From: Bacillota bacterium
GTDB taxonomy: Bacteria; Bacillota; Clostridia; Acetivibrionales; DTU013
DNA length: 64,000 nt
NCBI GenBank assembly: GCA_023439545.1
Contig: JAEXNT010000055.1
Span: 1 to 64,000 of the forward strand
Reading direction: 5' to 3'
Shown piece after piece: positions 8,534-17,806 of the stretch. The translations under genes and the position numbers were made by a program. The notes below the pieces were generated by a model. That model worked only from the letters and a program-made list of their open reading frames with translations. It was not told the origin of the DNA and made no database searches. The first letter of the stretch is position 1, and every line of letters starts with the position of its first letter.

Positions 8534-10585
8534 TCATGCAATTCCGCATATAGTCAACAGGATATCAATAACCTTTATTGCAATAAAAGGAGCAATTATT
8601 CCCCCAAAGCCATATATACCAAGGTTCCTTTTTAACAGATTTCCGGCGGAAGTCTCGCGGTATTTCACCCCTTTTAGTGAAAGCGGAATCAGGGCAATGA
8701 TAATTAACGCATTATATATTATGGCTGACAGAATTGCACTCTTTGTACTTGCCAAGCCCATAAAATTCAGCACTGCCAGCTGCGGATAAATTCCGAAGAA
8801 AAGAACCGGTATGATGGCGAAATATTTTGCTACGTCATTTGCAACACTGAAGGTTGTCAAAGCTCCCCTTGTCATAAGCAATTGCTTTCCTATACGTACA
8901 ATATCGATAAGCTTGGTCGGACTGGAATCAAGGTCAACCATATTTCCTGCTTCCTTTGCCGCCTGCGTACCTGTATTCATAGCAACCGCTACATCAGCCT
9001 GGGCAAGAGCAGGCGCGTCGTTGGTTCCATCTCCCGTCATTGCTACAAGATGTCCTCTTGATTGGTATTCTCTGATAAGGGACAGCTTTGCTTCAGGTGT
9101 TGCCTCGGCAAGAAAATCGTCCACACCAGCCTCTGCAGCAATCGCTGCTGCCGTCATGGGATTATCGCCAGTGATCATGATCGTTTTTATGCCCATTTTC
9201 CTCAAGTCCTCAAAGCGTTCCTTCACTCCGTTCTTTACAATATCCTTCAGATAAACTACTCCCATGATCTTATTGTTCTGTGCCACAACAAGAGGCGTGC
9301 CGCCCTTTGAAGAAATATCCCGGACGATCCGGTCACATTCTTCGGGGTAGGACCCGCCCTTGTCTATTACATATTCCTTTATGGCTTCAGCTGCACCCTT
9401 TCGTATTTCATTCCCCTGAAAATCAATTCCGCTCATTCTTGTCCTTGCGGTAAAGCCGACAAAAGTAGCGTTAAGCCTGGACATGTCGCGTCCTCTGATA
9501 CCGAAGCGCTCCTTTGCCAGAATAACGATGCTTCTGCCCTCTGGCGTTTCATCCGCCAGTGAAGACAACTGCGCGGTATCGGCAAGCTGTTCCTCCGTTA
9601 CTCCTTTTACAGGAATAAACTCGCTTGCCTGTCTGTTCCCAAGAGTAATGGTACCCGTTTTATCCAACAGCAGTACATCAACATCGCCTGCCGCCTCGAT
9701 AGCACGTCCGCTCATAGCAAGTACGTTTGCCTGATTCAGCCTGCTCATGCCAGCGATTCCGATGGATGATAAAAGAGCTCCGATCGTAGTTGGCGCCAGG
9801 CATATAAGGAGGGCAATGACATTTGTGATAGATACTGCAGAACCTGCCCCTGCCATTTTGCTTGAAAAATCTGAAAAAGGCAGAAGTGTGGCCGTCACAA
9901 CCAAGAAAATTATTGTAAGTGCGACAAGAAGAATCTGCAGGGCTATTTCATTAGGAGTTTTCTTTCTGGATGCCCCTTCCACCATGGCAATCATTTTATC
10001 CAGGAAGCTCTCTCCAGGTTCGGAGGTTATCCTTATCACCAAGCTGTCGGATACCAGTGTTGTTCCTCCGGTAACCGCGCTTCTGTCTCCTCCCGATTCA
10101 CGAATAACCGGAGCTGATTCTCCTGTTATGGCGCTTTCATCAACAGAAGCTGCACCTTCAACAACTTCCCCATCCATTGGAATCTGCTCGCCGGCTAACA
10201 CATAAACAAAATCGCCTTTTTTTAATGTATTGGACAGTACTTCCTGATAGTCCGCAGTATTGGTTACTGACCTCAGCTTTCTCGTTTTAACATCTTTGCG
10301 TGATTTCCTGAGAGTATCAGCTTGCGCCCGTCCCCTGCCTTCGGCTATGGCTTCGGCAAAATTGGCAAATAATACGGTGAACCAAAGGATCAAAGCAATG
10401 ACCAGCGTGTATGCGGAGCTTTCATCTCCAGTGCCTGACAAGGCAAGTATCCAGAGCGCTGATGTAAGTATTGCACCAATGTACACAACAAACATCACTG
10501 GGTTTTTCACCTGTATTGCGGGCGAAAGCTTTACAAAGGACTGCTTGACGGCATCAACATATATTTTTGATGATAAATTATTCAT
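8534..10585 (-). CDS. kdpB: K+-transporting P-type ATPase subunit KdpB
   Basis: Catalytic P-type ATPase of about 683 residues that powers potassium import through KdpA. The phosphorylated Asp sits in LLLDKTGTITLGNRQ; the actuator motif is ITGESAPVIRESGGD, and the hinge reads MTGDGTNDAPALAQADVAVA. The start is set at the ATG at 10585, six bases after GAGGTG; a GTG three codons upstream is the alternative. kdpA ends at 10596, 10 bases upstream. Confidence 0.97.
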   Translation of the reverse strand: MNNLSSKIYVDAVKQSFVKLSPAIQVKNPVMFVVYIGAILTSALWILALSGTGDESSAYTLVIALILWFTVLFANFAEAIAEGRGRAQADTLRKSRKDVKTRKLRSVTNTADYQEVLSNTLKKGDFVYVLAGEQIPMDGEVVEGAASVDESAITGESAPVIRESGGDRSAVTGGTTLVSDSLVIRITSEPGESFLDKMIAMVEGASRKKTPNEIALQILLVALTIIFLVVTATLLPFSDFSSKMAGAGSAVSITNVIALLICLAPTTIGALLSSIGIAGMSRLNQANVLAMSGRAIEAAGDVDVLLLDKTGTITLGNRQASEFIPVKGVTEEQLADTAQLSSLADETPEGRSIVILAKERFGIRGRDMSRLNATFVGFTARTRMSGIDFQGNEIRKGAAEAIKEYVIDKGGSYPEECDRIVRDISSKGGTPLVVAQNNKIMGVVYLKDIVKNGVKERFEDLRKMGIKTIMITGDNPMTAAAIAAEAGVDDFLAEATPEAKLSLIREYQSRGHLVAMTGDGTNDAPALAQADVAVAMNTGTQAAKEAGNMVDLDSSPTKLIDIVRIGKQLLMTRGALTTFSVANDVAKYFAIIPVLFFGIYPQLAVLNFMGLASTKSAILSAIIYNALIIIALIPLSLKGVKYRETSAGNLLKRNLGIYGFGGIIAPFIAIKVIDILLTICGIA

Positions 10586-10595
10586 TCTTTCCACC

Positions 10596-12284
10596 TCACC
10601 TTATGGTTGTAAAGTAATCTGCAACCGGCCCCAGAGCCAGCGCAGGCATAAAGGTCAAAGCACCTACTATTATAATTACGGCAATAAGCAAACCGGTAAA
10701 CATGGTATTGCTGGTTGAAAGCGTTCCTTCACCGGCTGCGACAATTTTCTTTTTTGTCAGGTTCCCAGACAGGTATATAACCGCAGCCATAGGTACAAAC
10801 CGTGCAATAAGCATGATGACACCTCCGACAATATTTGTGAAAGCAGTATTGGCAGAATATCCGCCAAAGGCGCTCCCATTGTTATTGCCCATGGAAGAAA
10901 ACGCATACAGGATTTCCGAAAAGCCATGAGCTCCGCTGTTGGTGAGCCATGATACTACATTCGGCTTTAATACGGCAGCCATTGTTCCGAACAATGTGAG
11001 AAGAGGCGGAAAAAGGATGATAATGCATACCATTTTCATATCAAATGGCTCTATCTTTTTACCGAGATATTCCGGCGTACGGCCGACCATCAACCCTGCA
11101 ATAAATACTGTAAGGACGACAAAGGCAATCATACCGTATAAACCGCTGCCGTCGCCTCCGAAAACCACCTCGCCGATCTGCATGAGAAACATCAGGACCA
11201 TTCCGCTTAATGGGGTAAAGCTGTCATGCATTGCATTGACCGAGCCGTTGGAAGCAGCCGTCGTCGCTGTTCCCCAAAGGGCTGATGTACCTACTCCGTG
11301 AATGATCTCCTTACCCTCCATGCTTCCAGATGCAATAACACCATGATATGACGGAGCTGCATAAAGCTCACTGGCTGTCACAGCAGCAAGTGACAACACA
11401 AAAATCACAAGCATGACGATATATACAGCTCTCCCCTGTCTGAAATCATTGATAGCTTTTCCAAAGGATACGCAAAGCGCAGCCGGTATAAGCAGGATTG
11501 AAAGCAATTGAAGAAGATTAGAGAGAGGAGTTGGATTTTCAAAGGGGTAAGCTGAATTCATTCCAAAGAAGCCGCCTCCGTTGGTTCCCAGCTGCTTGAT
11601 GGCAATCTGGCTTGCAGCAGGACCAAGCGGTATTGTCTGCGTCACTCCGCTTTCAAGCATTTTTACTTGTGCATAGGGACTAATTGTCTGCACTACGCCC
11701 TGAGAAACGAGCACTATTGCCAGAACAAGGGATAGGGGGACAAGGACATAGAGGATTGCCCGCGTTATATCTCTCCAGAAATTCCCGATGATATTTCCCT
11801 GTTTGACAATAAATCCTCTTATCAAGGCAAACATAACTGCAATACCTACTGCCGCCGAGAGAAAGTTTTGTACAGTCAGTCCTGCGCTTTGAGTAAAATA
11901 GGACAGCGACGATTCACCTGAATAGGCCTGCCAGTTTGTATTGGATACGAAGCTGGCAGCTGTGTTAAAGGCAAGATCCCATTTTATGCCTCCCATCTTC
12001 TCAGGATTAAAAGGCAGGAATCCCTGGAGCAGTTGGATACCGAATAGAAAAATAAATCCAGCCATGCTGAAGACCAACATAGAGCTTGTATACCTTTTTG
12101 CGGTCATTTCTTCCCCGGCATGGACTCCAATCACTTTATATATGACATTTTCCACAGGAGCCATAATTGGGGACAGGAAAACCTTTTGTCCCATCATCAC
12201 CTTGCTGATGTATATCCCAAGGGGTATTGACAGGCCTATCAACAATAACATAAATATTACATCTTCTAATATAATCAGATTCAT
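10596..12284 (-). CDS. kdpA: K+-transporting ATPase subunit KdpA
   Basis: Potassium-binding channel-like subunit of 562 residues with about ten membrane helices and four selectivity-filter repeats. The filters are recognisable as VSNTNWQAYSGES, GTNGGGFFGMNSAYPFENP, HGVGTSALWGTATTAA and GNNNGSAFGG. The ATG overlaps the kdpF stop (ATGA), so the two are coupled. Normal length and motifs. Confidence 0.97.
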   Translation of the reverse strand: MNLIILEDVIFMLLLIGLSIPLGIYISKVMMGQKVFLSPIMAPVENVIYKVIGVHAGEEMTAKRYTSSMLVFSMAGFIFLFGIQLLQGFLPFNPEKMGGIKWDLAFNTAASFVSNTNWQAYSGESSLSYFTQSAGLTVQNFLSAAVGIAVMFALIRGFIVKQGNIIGNFWRDITRAILYVLVPLSLVLAIVLVSQGVVQTISPYAQVKMLESGVTQTIPLGPAASQIAIKQLGTNGGGFFGMNSAYPFENPTPLSNLLQLLSILLIPAALCVSFGKAINDFRQGRAVYIVMLVIFVLSLAAVTASELYAAPSYHGVIASGSMEGKEIIHGVGTSALWGTATTAASNGSVNAMHDSFTPLSGMVLMFLMQIGEVVFGGDGSGLYGMIAFVVLTVFIAGLMVGRTPEYLGKKIEPFDMKMVCIIILFPPLLTLFGTMAAVLKPNVVSWLTNSGAHGFSEILYAFSSMGNNNGSAFGGYSANTAFTNIVGGVIMLIARFVPMAAVIYLSGNLTKKKIVAAGEGTLSTSNTMFTGLLIAVIIIVGALTFMPALALGPVADYFTTIR

Positions 12285-12370
12285 AAATTATCACCTCTGA
12301 ACAAAACATAAAATAAATAGCATAATAGCGCCAGTGCGATAATTGCAGAAATTAACATGACTACTCCCAT
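12281..12370 (-). CDS. kdpF: K+-transporting ATPase accessory peptide KdpF
   Basis: A 29-residue hydrophobic peptide beginning MGVVMLISAIIALALL and ending FRGDNL, one membrane helix, directly before kdpA. This is the size, topology and place of KdpF, which fills a lipid-like position in the complex. The ATG at 12370 has GGAG ten bases ahead; a second ATG four codons in is possible. The stop overlaps the kdpA start as TGA/ATG. Confidence 0.85.
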   Translation of the reverse strand: MGVVMLISAIIALALLCYLFYVLFRGDNL

Positions 12371-12676
12371 TTATTAATCGCTCCTTTCCTTTTTAACATA
12401 AAACATGCCAAATGCGCTTTCTAATTGATCAATTGCTAATAAATTTGGGCACACCGTAAGAATGTCTAGTTACCTGGTACTAAGTCTGCCGGAGCCTGCA
12501 GTTAACGCTAATCCCTTCATATCTGCCTTCTTCTTCATTTACCAAACACCTCGATTTGTACTGCTATCCCTGAAAACAACTTCATTATAGCTATTTTCTG
12601 ATTAAGACAGTATCAAGGTAATATGTTCACATATAAAGAAAGCATAAAGATTATAGGGATATGATAGATAAAGGCA
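12371..12676 (-). promoter_or_regulatory. kdp leader and promoter region
   Basis: On the minus strand a TATAAT (12584-12589) lies about 215 bases before kdpF with no good -35 box, as expected if phosphorylated KdpE activates it. The transcript would then carry a short reading frame (12470-12538). I looked for the c-di-AMP riboswitch common before clostridial potassium genes and did not recognise its conserved segments. Confidence 0.35.
12470..12538 (-). CDS. Possible 22-residue leader peptide of the kdp operon
   Basis: A short frame, MKKKADMKGLALTAGSGRLS plus two residues and TAA, begins at an ATG preceded by GAGGTG at eight bases. It lies between the candidate kdp promoter and kdpF, so it could be a translated leader. 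The evidence is only the good ribosome site and placement; chance is possible. It matches no family I know. Confidence 0.3.
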   Translation of the reverse strand: MKKKADMKGLALTAGSGRLSTR

Positions 12677-12805
12677 TCAAGATTTGTTGTCCTGAAGCCT
12701 TTTATAGATGCCATATAGAATTACTTCCAATATTTTCGAATGAATATCGCCTATATGATGGTTTGCAAGCTCCGAAGCCATCTGCTTATGCTTAAAAATT
12801 TGGTA
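12677..12805 (-). pseudogene. TetR-family regulator C-terminal remnant
   Basis: The minus strand reads QIFKHKQMASELANHHIGD and then IHSKILEVILYGIYKRL before TGA (12677-12679). This resembles the closing helices of TetR regulators; the TetR at 41437 ends with a comparable IDQVIDILLYGL. There is no start or DNA-binding half. The break point abuts the hydrolase remnant on the other strand, so a deletion probably removed the rest of both genes. Confidence 0.4.
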
Positions 12806-12807
12806 GT

Positions 12808-13074
12808 GCAAATATCGCTTACAGGATTTATGGAAGCGGTGATAAGAAATTAGTCATAGACACATGTTTAGGCTCTTGTTCTGCTGAATGGTGGCATTTT
12901 GGTGACATTTTAAGTGATAGATATAGAGTGCTTGTATATGATAGGGCAGGATATGGCAAAAGTACTGTATCTACTCTTGAAAGAACGCCGAGAAATATTG
13001 CTTCGCAAGGAGGATTAAATACTATACAGTATACATCAATGTATCCAGATCAAATAAGAGGACTATATCGATTA
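12808..13074 (+). pseudogene. Alpha/beta hydrolase remnant
   Basis: One frame reads ANIAYRIYGSGDKKLVID, EWWHFGDILSDRYRVLVYDR and AGYGKSTVS, the N-terminal half of an alpha/beta hydrolase including the strand before the nucleophile elbow. After PRNIA it jumps to QGGLNTIQYTSMYPDQIRGL, which belongs just after the catalytic GHSQ Ser. So an internal in-frame deletion removed the nucleophile, and the catalytic His region is missing. It ends against the histidine kinase gene. No start codon with a ribosome site is seen. Confidence 0.6.
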
Positions 13075-13087
13075 CCACGTCTTTTGA

Positions 13088-13999
13088 TTAAGCTTCATCC
13101 AGCCGGTACCTTATCGATATGGCCAAATAACCGTCATCTAGGTGCGCTTCGATTTCCCCGCCCGTCTTGTCCACCAATTCTTTCACGATCGCAAGCCCAA
13201 GGCCTGTATTCCCTGAGCTTCTCGATTTGTCGGCAGTATAAAATCTATCGAAAAGCTGTCTTGCATCGTCATCTGACAAATCCTCCACGGCATTTTCAAA
13301 TCTGATTTCGACGTGCCCGTCTGCAGTTGAGATGGAAACCTTTATATTCCCTTTCCCATGCTTTAGCGAATTGCTTACCAGATTTTCGAATATACGGATC
13401 AAAGCGTTTCTGTCCAAAAAGGCAAAGAAACTTTCTCTCTCCAAAATTATTTCAGGGGTTATCCCCTTTGTGCTGAAATCGTCGTAATAAGCCGACAATA
13501 CTTCGCATAGAGTGTCGCATATGTCTACTTTTTGCATTGCGATAGGATAATCGTCCGATTGCAGCATTGCATACTCAAACAGTGCATCAAGCATAGTCTT
13601 CACGGATTTAAGGCGTTTTTCTATCGTGTCGAGATACGCCTCCCGTTTTGAGTCGGGCGTTTTTCCCGACCGAAGCATCTGGATATATCCCGCGGCTGAA
13701 GTAAGCGGTGTCCTCAAGTCGTGCGAAAGACCAGTGAGGGCTTGTTTGAATGCCCGTTCATTCTGCTTGCTGGTTACGCTTTTTCCTTTAAAGCACGCGA
13801 TAATTTTATTGATCTGCCGGACAAGGCGGTTAAGCTTCCATATATTAACGCTCGTGTCAAGCTGCATATTCGTCTCGTTTTCACTGATAAAAGCAAGCCT
13901 GTCCGCCAGTCTTCCGAGTTCGGACAAAACGACCGACAGAAAAACGGTCAACGCTAGTATTATGATAACTAACAAAACGATTATGGAAACAAGCAACAA
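13088..13999 (-). CDS. Sensor histidine kinase of an ABC-linked two-component system
   Basis: Kinase of 303 residues with a single N-terminal hydrophobic stretch (about residues 2-27) and no extracellular domain. The DHp H-box is LTGLSHDLRTPLTSAAGYI; the ATP domain has ENLVSNSLKHGKG and GNTGLGLAIVKELV. It starts at TTG 13999, with AAAGGAAG ahead and the permease stop 14 bases upstream. Last gene of regulator-ATPase-permease-kinase. A kinase lacking a sensor domain next to an ABC transporter suggests that the transporter or membrane stress is the cue, as in bacitracin or lantibiotic responses. Substrate unknown. Confidence 0.9.
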   Translation of the reverse strand: MLLVSIIVLLVIIILALTVFLSVVLSELGRLADRLAFISENETNMQLDTSVNIWKLNRLVRQINKIIACFKGKSVTSKQNERAFKQALTGLSHDLRTPLTSAAGYIQMLRSGKTPDSKREAYLDTIEKRLKSVKTMLDALFEYAMLQSDDYPIAMQKVDICDTLCEVLSAYYDDFSTKGITPEIILERESFFAFLDRNALIRIFENLVSNSLKHGKGNIKVSISTADGHVEIRFENAVEDLSDDDARQLFDRFYTADKSRSSGNTGLGLAIVKELVDKTGGEIEAHLDDGYLAISIRYRLDEA

Positions 14000-14013
14000 A
14001 TCAAACTTCCTTT

Positions 14014-14829
14014 CTAGTTCACATCTTGCCTCGACAATATCTGGCTGCCCGCGACTGTAGGAATAATTAAAAAGAGAGAGCCCACCAATAACGCTTTGGC
14101 TATCATATCAAAAGTGGGTGAAGGAACTGTCAATGCTCTGATATTGGCGCCCATGCAGAAGGATTGTATGCTTGTGCCGGTTTTGAATAACAAATCGGCC
14201 GCTTCGAAAAGCATCTTGTTGAATATCAATGTGCCAATGCTTACGGCGATGGAGACCCCGGTGTTCTTTATAAGCGCTGCGATCATGAAGAATACAGCCG
14301 CATAGGCAATATGCAATAACAATTGCAGCGCAAGCGTTTGAAACAACTTTACGGCATCGCTTATTTCGGAGCCGAATCCAAATAAGATGAATCCTGCGGC
14401 AAAAGCGGCTAAAACAATGGAAAAGAAAATTATGACGGCTGACAGGGATATCGTGATGAGCTTTGAGAAATAGAAGCTCGCCTTTTTGTTGCCCACTGCC
14501 AGGATATTTTTAACCGTTCCGAAAGAAAACTCGTTCGTGGTATAAATGCAGACGAATATGCCGATCACGAGGGGAATGAAATCGCCCTTTCCCGCCGCGC
14601 GGAAAGCGACGTCTATGGCGCCGGGCACCTTACTCAAGCCGACGAGGGATACGCCGAAAATATCCATGTCCGCCGATATTCCCTCTGGCGAGTTTAGCAC
14701 TCCGTTGTCGATCTCATACTTTAAAATGAAAATCAGCATGAGGATAATGGCCGCCCCCACAAGAACTGTGTACAGCAACACACTGCTCTTTTTCAGCCTG
14801 TATAAATCGGCTCTCAACAAATTAAACAT
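14014..14829 (-). CDS. ABC-2 type permease of the two-component-linked transporter
   Basis: Membrane protein of 271 residues with about six helices and a large loop after the first, like lantibiotic-immunity or bacitracin-export ABC-2 permeases. The true start is the ATG at 14829 (MFNLLRADLYRLKKS), the usual N-terminus of this group; the longer frame is read-through from the ATPase gene. It overlaps the ATPase stop by 8 bases and has GGAGGAAA ahead. Conserved segments include TTNEFSFGTVKNILAVGNKK. Substrate cannot be deduced. Confidence 0.85.
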   Translation of the reverse strand: MFNLLRADLYRLKKSSVLLYTVLVGAAIILMLIFILKYEIDNGVLNSPEGISADMDIFGVSLVGLSKVPGAIDVAFRAAGKGDFIPLVIGIFVCIYTTNEFSFGTVKNILAVGNKKASFYFSKLITISLSAVIIFFSIVLAAFAAGFILFGFGSEISDAVKLFQTLALQLLLHIAYAAVFFMIAALIKNTGVSIAVSIGTLIFNKMLFEAADLLFKTGTSIQSFCMGANIRALTVPSPTFDMIAKALLVGSLFLIIPTVAGSQILSRQDVN

Positions 14830-15745
14830 TTGCTTTTCCTCCCATAAGCGATATGAAGTAAGCCTCCAGGTCCCTACCCGTAATTTTGATTTCCTCAACC
14901 GAAATACCGTGCTTGACCAATTCCGCCGTGATGAGGCCCACGTTTTCAAACATCCCGTAAAGCCTGATGGATCCGTTCTGATGGACTTCATATTTTGAAG
15001 CTCCGGCCACGGTTTCCAGAACAAAACATGCTCTGTTCACATCGTCAACCCTGATATTGATATATTTCTTGCACCGTTCATCCAGTTCTTGCGTGCAAAT
15101 TTGTTCCATAAGCTTCCCGCCGTTGATGATCCCGTAACGCGTGACCACTTTGGATAGCTCGCTTAAGATATGGCTCGATATGAGTATCGTTATCCCCATG
15201 TCGAAGTTCAGCTTCAGCAGCAATTCCCGTATTTCTATGATACCCGTCGGATCGAGGCCGTTCACGGGTTCGTCCAGTATGAGAAAATCCGGATTCCCCA
15301 ACAGGGCGATAGCGATCCCCAACCTTTGCTTCATGCCCTGGGAGAACCGCTTGACCTTCTTTCCGCCGGTATCCTGGAGCCGCACCGTCTTCAATACTTC
15401 ATCGATCACTTTTTTATCCGGTATGCCCAGAAGCCTGCGGCGGTACTCCAGATTCTCCAACGCGGTCATGTCAGGATACGGGGCGGGCGTCTCTATCATG
15501 CAGCCGAGGCGCCTGCGCATAGCGGTAATCTCGCTATCCGTCTTTCTACCGAACAGCTCAATAGTGCCTTTCGTGGGCGCTGCGAGCCCGGCAACCAGCC
15601 TCATGAATGTTGTTTTCCCGGCTCCGTTGTTGCCGATAAGTCCGTAGATGTCGCCCCGCTTAATGGTTATATCTATGCCGTCGTTGGCGGCCTTACCGGA
15701 ATATACCTTGGTCAAACCGATTGTTTTCAATACATATTCGCTCAA
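14822..15745 (-). CDS. ABC transporter ATP-binding protein (immunity/efflux type)
   Basis: ATPase of 307 residues. Walker A GLIGNNGAGKTTFMR, signature FSQGMKQRLGIA and Walker B FLILDEPVNGLDP are intact, and the C-terminal 80 residues are the extra domain typical of BcrA-like ATPases. The start is the TTG at 15745, 6-7 bases after GAGGTG; upstream codons lack a ribosome site. It couples to the permease. Together they would expel or flip a membrane-active compound. Confidence 0.88.
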   Translation of the reverse strand: MSEYVLKTIGLTKVYSGKAANDGIDITIKRGDIYGLIGNNGAGKTTFMRLVAGLAAPTKGTIELFGRKTDSEITAMRRRLGCMIETPAPYPDMTALENLEYRRRLLGIPDKKVIDEVLKTVRLQDTGGKKVKRFSQGMKQRLGIAIALLGNPDFLILDEPVNGLDPTGIIEIRELLLKLNFDMGITILISSHILSELSKVVTRYGIINGGKLMEQICTQELDERCKKYINIRVDDVNRACFVLETVAGASKYEVHQNGSIRLYGMFENVGLITAELVKHGISVEEIKITGRDLEAYFISLMGGKANV

Positions 15746-15834
15746 TGCAAACACCTCTATCCATGCAATATGCGTCCAGTATATATCCAAATATTTAAAA
15801 AACGCTGAAGGAATCCTTAAAAAAGTATAAAGTT

Positions 15835-16527
15835 TCAATCGCACATTCTGAATCCGATTCCCCAGACTGTCTGGATATATTCGACCGTAGGATCTGCCTT
15901 CGCCAGCTTTGCCCTTATATTGCTGATATGGACGTTTACCGTATTGTCGTCCCCGAAAAACTCTCCTCCCCATGCCGCCTCATAGAGATTTCTTTTGGTG
16001 AAAACCTTTTTTGGGTAAGCTATCAATACGGAAAGCAATAGAAATTCCTGTTTCGTAAGGTTCAGCGGAATTCCGCAGGCCGTAGCTTTATACGTATCGG
16101 TATCGAGGCTGAGATCTTTATACTTCAATATCGATCCCTGACTTCGACGCAAAGAACTCGAATAACGTCGCAGGTGGGTTTCCATCCTTGCCAGCAATTC
16201 GTTAGTATCGAATGGCTTCGTCATATAATCGTCCGCCCCGAGTTTCAGAAGTCCGATCTTCGTATTCTGATCGTTCTTCGCGGACAGTGCGATAACTATC
16301 AGATCCTGTTTCTCCCTCAATCTTCTTACCACATCCTCGCCAGAAAGCCCAGGGAGCATCAGGTCAAGCAATACAAGATCGAAACGGTTGAGTTCTGCCT
16401 GCAGCAGGGCTTCCGTGCCGGAAAAAGCGGTCTTTGCCTCATAGCCGTTGTTCTCCAGCAGGTCGCGGAGCATATTGCTGATATCCGTATCGTCTTCCAC
16501 TATCAAAATCAAAGCTTTCCCCTTCAT
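15835..16527 (-). CDS. OmpR-family response regulator
   Basis: Regulator of 230 residues. Receiver acidic pair VEDDTDI, phospho-acceptor LVLLDLMLPGLSGEDV, conserved Lys in MTKPFDTNELL; winged helix with LNLTKQEFLLLSVLIAYP and a terminal VWGIGFRM. The start is the ATG at 16527 after GAGGGGGAGGAATC; the reading frame upstream is not supported by a ribosome site. First gene of the four-gene module with the ABC transporter and kinase, 89 bases before the ATPase. It likely controls its own operon. Confidence 0.9.
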   Translation of the reverse strand: MKGKALILIVEDDTDISNMLRDLLENNGYEAKTAFSGTEALLQAELNRFDLVLLDLMLPGLSGEDVVRRLREKQDLIVIALSAKNDQNTKIGLLKLGADDYMTKPFDTNELLARMETHLRRYSSSLRRSQGSILKYKDLSLDTDTYKATACGIPLNLTKQEFLLLSVLIAYPKKVFTKRNLYEAAWGGEFFGDDNTVNVHISNIRAKLAKADPTVEYIQTVWGIGFRMCD

Positions 16528-16830
16528 GATTCCTCCCCCTCGTTTCAGGGCATTATCCTGCTCTGATAGCCGGGCTTGCGCCGCGGTTGCATTCCCGGCA
16601 TCACTCTTCCGTTCATCCCGTATCTGTCTATTACCAATAGGGCTTTTTATATCGCCTTCCAAGTCTGATGTTGTGAATTCGTTCCGTATATTCCCAGCAT
16701 TAATAGTATCACACCGCCTGTTCTAAGTCTATGCCACACCTCGCCTCATCCTCCACGTAGCCGTCTGGGGTAATGCGACAATACTGGGTATGCTTGATGA
16801 TATAATTGGTAATCATCTTTTAACTGGTTT
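16528..16830. other. Intergenic region upstream of the regulator-ABC module
   Basis: About 300 bases without a supported gene. It should hold the promoter of the regulator module, but I could not pick a convincing -35/-10 pair. No repeat or remnant recognised. Confidence 0.4.
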
Positions 16831-16876
16831 AAAAAAGCAAATCCCCAAAATTGTTAAGCTCAATTTCGAGGATTTG
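16831..16876 (-). terminator. Intrinsic terminator of the CPBP protease gene
   Basis: On the minus strand GCAAATCC and AAATTG pair with CAATTT and GGATTTGC around a short loop, followed by six T residues. It begins 20 bases after the stop codon at 16896. Confidence 0.85.
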
Positions 16877-16895
16877 CTATAATATAAATACCCTT

Positions 16896-17681
16896 TTATA
16901 CACGTTTCCCATATAGGCATTTTTTATAATTTATCAAAACCAAAGCCACTGCCACTATAAAGTATAATAAAGCAGTAACCGTAATGTTTTGCAGTACATC
17001 ACCGGCTTGAACAGCGAGAAAGTAATTAAAAAACTGATGAATCATAATTGGTATAAAGAGATTATGATTCCAGTTATAAAACACTGTCATAATTATTGTT
17101 GCGGCAATAATGTAAATCAAAAAGCAAATAATATATTCAATCAATTGTATTCCCGAATATCCTGATAAAAACCATAATGGTGTATGCCAAAGTCCCCAAG
17201 CCACTCCAATTATAATTGCTGATTTCAACGGACTGAATTTTTTTTGCAATTCATTTAATACAAACCCCCTCCATCCCAGTTCTTCTCCCAGTGGTCCCCG
17301 AATTAAACTATCTCCGAATGCTACCAGCCATGTTACCCATGAAGTTACGACCAATGATTTTATCGGTATATTCCTTGCAGTACTTGTAAATAGAATACTT
17401 CCCAGAAAAACAGAAAATTGAAGCAGGATTGCACATAATACGGTTGATATTTTTATCCTTTCATTAAATTGCCTTTTTATAAAGTGGAACAGATTATCCT
17501 TTGGATAAATTTTATGGAACATAGCAATAAAAATAAAGGTAGCAGTCCATGCAGATATCACTTTCAATATTTCAGCCAATGTTTGGGCTTTTAGAATAAG
17601 CATGGTTATGCCAATTGCAATAAGAAAACAATAAAAAGATCCATATGTCCACAGAACATATTGTTTTAATAGTTTCCTCAA
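16896..17681 (-). CDS. CPBP family intramembrane metalloprotease
   Basis: Membrane protein of 261 residues with about seven or eight helices. The CPBP/Abi motifs are GEELGWRGFVLNELQ (motif 1, paired Glu and Arg), WGLWHTPLWFLSGY (motif 2, His) and IMIHQFFNYFL (motif 3, His). These form the putative Rce1-like metal site in the membrane. Family members act in CAAX-like processing, bacteriocin self-immunity or unknown roles. It has its own terminator and lies between the ABC/kinase module and merR, so immunity is possible but not shown. Confidence 0.85.
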   Translation of the reverse strand: MRKLLKQYVLWTYGSFYCFLIAIGITMLILKAQTLAEILKVISAWTATFIFIAMFHKIYPKDNLFHFIKRQFNERIKISTVLCAILLQFSVFLGSILFTSTARNIPIKSLVVTSWVTWLVAFGDSLIRGPLGEELGWRGFVLNELQKKFSPLKSAIIIGVAWGLWHTPLWFLSGYSGIQLIEYIICFLIYIIAATIIMTVFYNWNHNLFIPIMIHQFFNYFLAVQAGDVLQNITVTALLYFIVAVALVLINYKKCLYGKRV

Positions 17682-17712
17682 TAGAAGAGCCCCCTAAAAT
17701 TTATCTATAAAA

Positions 17713-17755
17713 TTAAAAAACCAACAGAGCGATTTTACATTTTGCTCTGTTGGTT
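17713..17755 (-). terminator. Intrinsic terminator of the merR gene
   Basis: AACCAACAGAGC pairs with GCTCTGTTGGTT around 13 bases; a T-rich run follows on the minus strand. It isolates merR from the CPBP gene. Confidence 0.85.
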
Positions 17756-17806
17756 AAATATAAACTATGGTGTTACACCCAGGTCAATACTCAAATCAAA
17801 AATATT

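Noticed and set aside
12371..12676. c-di-AMP riboswitch before the kdp operon
   Set aside because: The expected conserved segments were not found on the minus strand.
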